The position numbers and the translations under genes are program-made. Below are positions 5,560 through 6,035 of a stretch of DNA of 6,035 nt, piece after piece. This stretch comes from an uncultured Veillonella sp. (GTDB lineage Bacteria; Bacillota; Negativicutes; Veillonellales; Veillonellaceae). The stretch covers positions 1 through 6,035 of the forward strand of contig CAKPSA010000071.1 of NCBI GenBank assembly GCA_934183145.1, given 5' to 3'. Position 1 is the stretch's first letter. Each line of letters starts with the position of its first letter. The notes below the pieces were generated by a model. That model worked only from the letters and a program-made list of their open reading frames with translations, made no database searches and was not told the DNA's origin.

Positions 5560-6035
5560 ATGAGCCGTATGACAAAGGAAGAAGTTAAAGAACGTGTTTG
5601 TAAAGCTATTGTTGATGCACAACCGCGTTTACGAGAATTAGCAGAATCTATTATGGCTGAACCTGAGCTAGGTTTTAAAGAGGTAAAAACATCTAAAAAG
5701 GTTCAAGCTATGTTTGATGAACTTGGCATTTCTTATACTACAGGTCATGCACTGACAGGTGTAAAAGGTAGAATGAAAGGCCGAGATAGTAAATATACGG
5801 TTGCCATGGTTGGGGAATTAGACGCCATTCTCTGTCCTCGCCATCCTCGTGCCGATGATTTAACAGGGGCTGCTCATTGCTGTGGTCATAATGTACAAAT
5901 TACCAATATGTTTGCCGTAGCTATAGGCCTACAAACAGTGATGGACGAATTAGCAGGCGATGTTGTACTATTTGCTGTTCCTGCAGAGGAAATGATTGAA
6001 ATTGATTACCGCAATAAATTGCGTGAGCAAGGTAA
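5560..6035 (+). CDS. M20-family amidohydrolase/peptidase, 5' part (cut by window edge)
   Basis: The reading frame stays open to the window end, giving the first 158 residues; family members are usually about 380-480 long. M20-family (amidohydrolase/AbgB-like) enzymes are cytoplasmic metal-dependent hydrolases that cleave N-acyl amino acids, aminobenzoyl-glutamate or small peptides. Visible motifs are the N-terminal helix ending in EPELGFKE (34-41), GELDAI (85-90), GAAHCCGHN (103-111) and VPAEE (140-144). Cys108 and His110 are likely metal ligands, and Glu143-Glu144 correspond to the catalytic/metal-binding glutamate pair. The ATG follows AAGGAG (5549-5554) with a 5-base gap. A basic, proline-containing segment, CPRHPRADD (92-100), lies between the GELDA and CGH motifs, where this group normally has a short His-containing loop. 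The lid and second metal-binding half lie beyond the window, so substrate cannot be judged. Confidence 0.9.
   Translation, partial: MSRMTKEEVKERVCKAIVDAQPRLRELAESIMAEPELGFKEVKTSKKVQAMFDELGISYTTGHALTGVKGRMKGRDSKYTVAMVGELDAILCPRHPRADDLTGAAHCCGHNVQITNMFAVAIGLQTVMDELAGDVVLFAVPAEEMIEIDYRNKLREQG

Overview
The window looks like chromosomal DNA of a low-GC, outer-membrane-bearing Firmicute of the class Negativicutes, most likely Veillonella. This assignment is an inference from moderate AT-richness, AGGAGG-type ribosome binding sites and the general look of the proteins recalled from memory; no search was run. All convincing genes lie on the + strand and are tightly packed.

Region 1 (1-3526) is a conserved housekeeping cluster: the last bases of an upstream gene, ybeY (rRNA-maturation endonuclease), era (ribosome-assembly GTPase), a CNNM/CBS/CorC-type 'hemolysin' membrane protein, and recO (recombination mediator). 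ybeY overlaps era and the CNNM gene overlaps recO, suggesting translational coupling. An extended -10 promoter after era could start a CNNM-recO transcript. A 14-bp perfect hairpin with a GNRA loop (3495-3526) ends the cluster just after recO.

Region 2 (3552-4073) is a single AT-rich gene for a 173-residue acidic, aromatic-rich protein that I do not recognise. It sits alone between a strong terminator and a strong promoter and looks like accessory DNA in an otherwise conserved neighbourhood.

Region 3 (4074-6035) is an apparent metabolic cassette. A consensus sigma-70 promoter (TTGACA, 18 bp, TATAAT), overlapped by a perfect 10-bp inverted repeat, drives a DUF3100 membrane protein and an overlapping small membrane protein, which probably act together as a two-part transporter or channel of unknown substrate. 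After a terminator-like hairpin placed directly before the next ribosome binding site comes the 5' part of an M20-family amidohydrolase/peptidase, cut by the window edge. The proposed link (a membrane pair importing or exporting a small amide or N-acyl compound that the M20 enzyme hydrolyses) is inference. It is the part of this window closest to an undescribed system.

No tRNA, rRNA, CRISPR array, insertion sequence or transposase was seen. No stretch longer than 300 bases lacks a gene; the longest gaps are 4074-4169 and 5428-5559, both described as regulatory regions.
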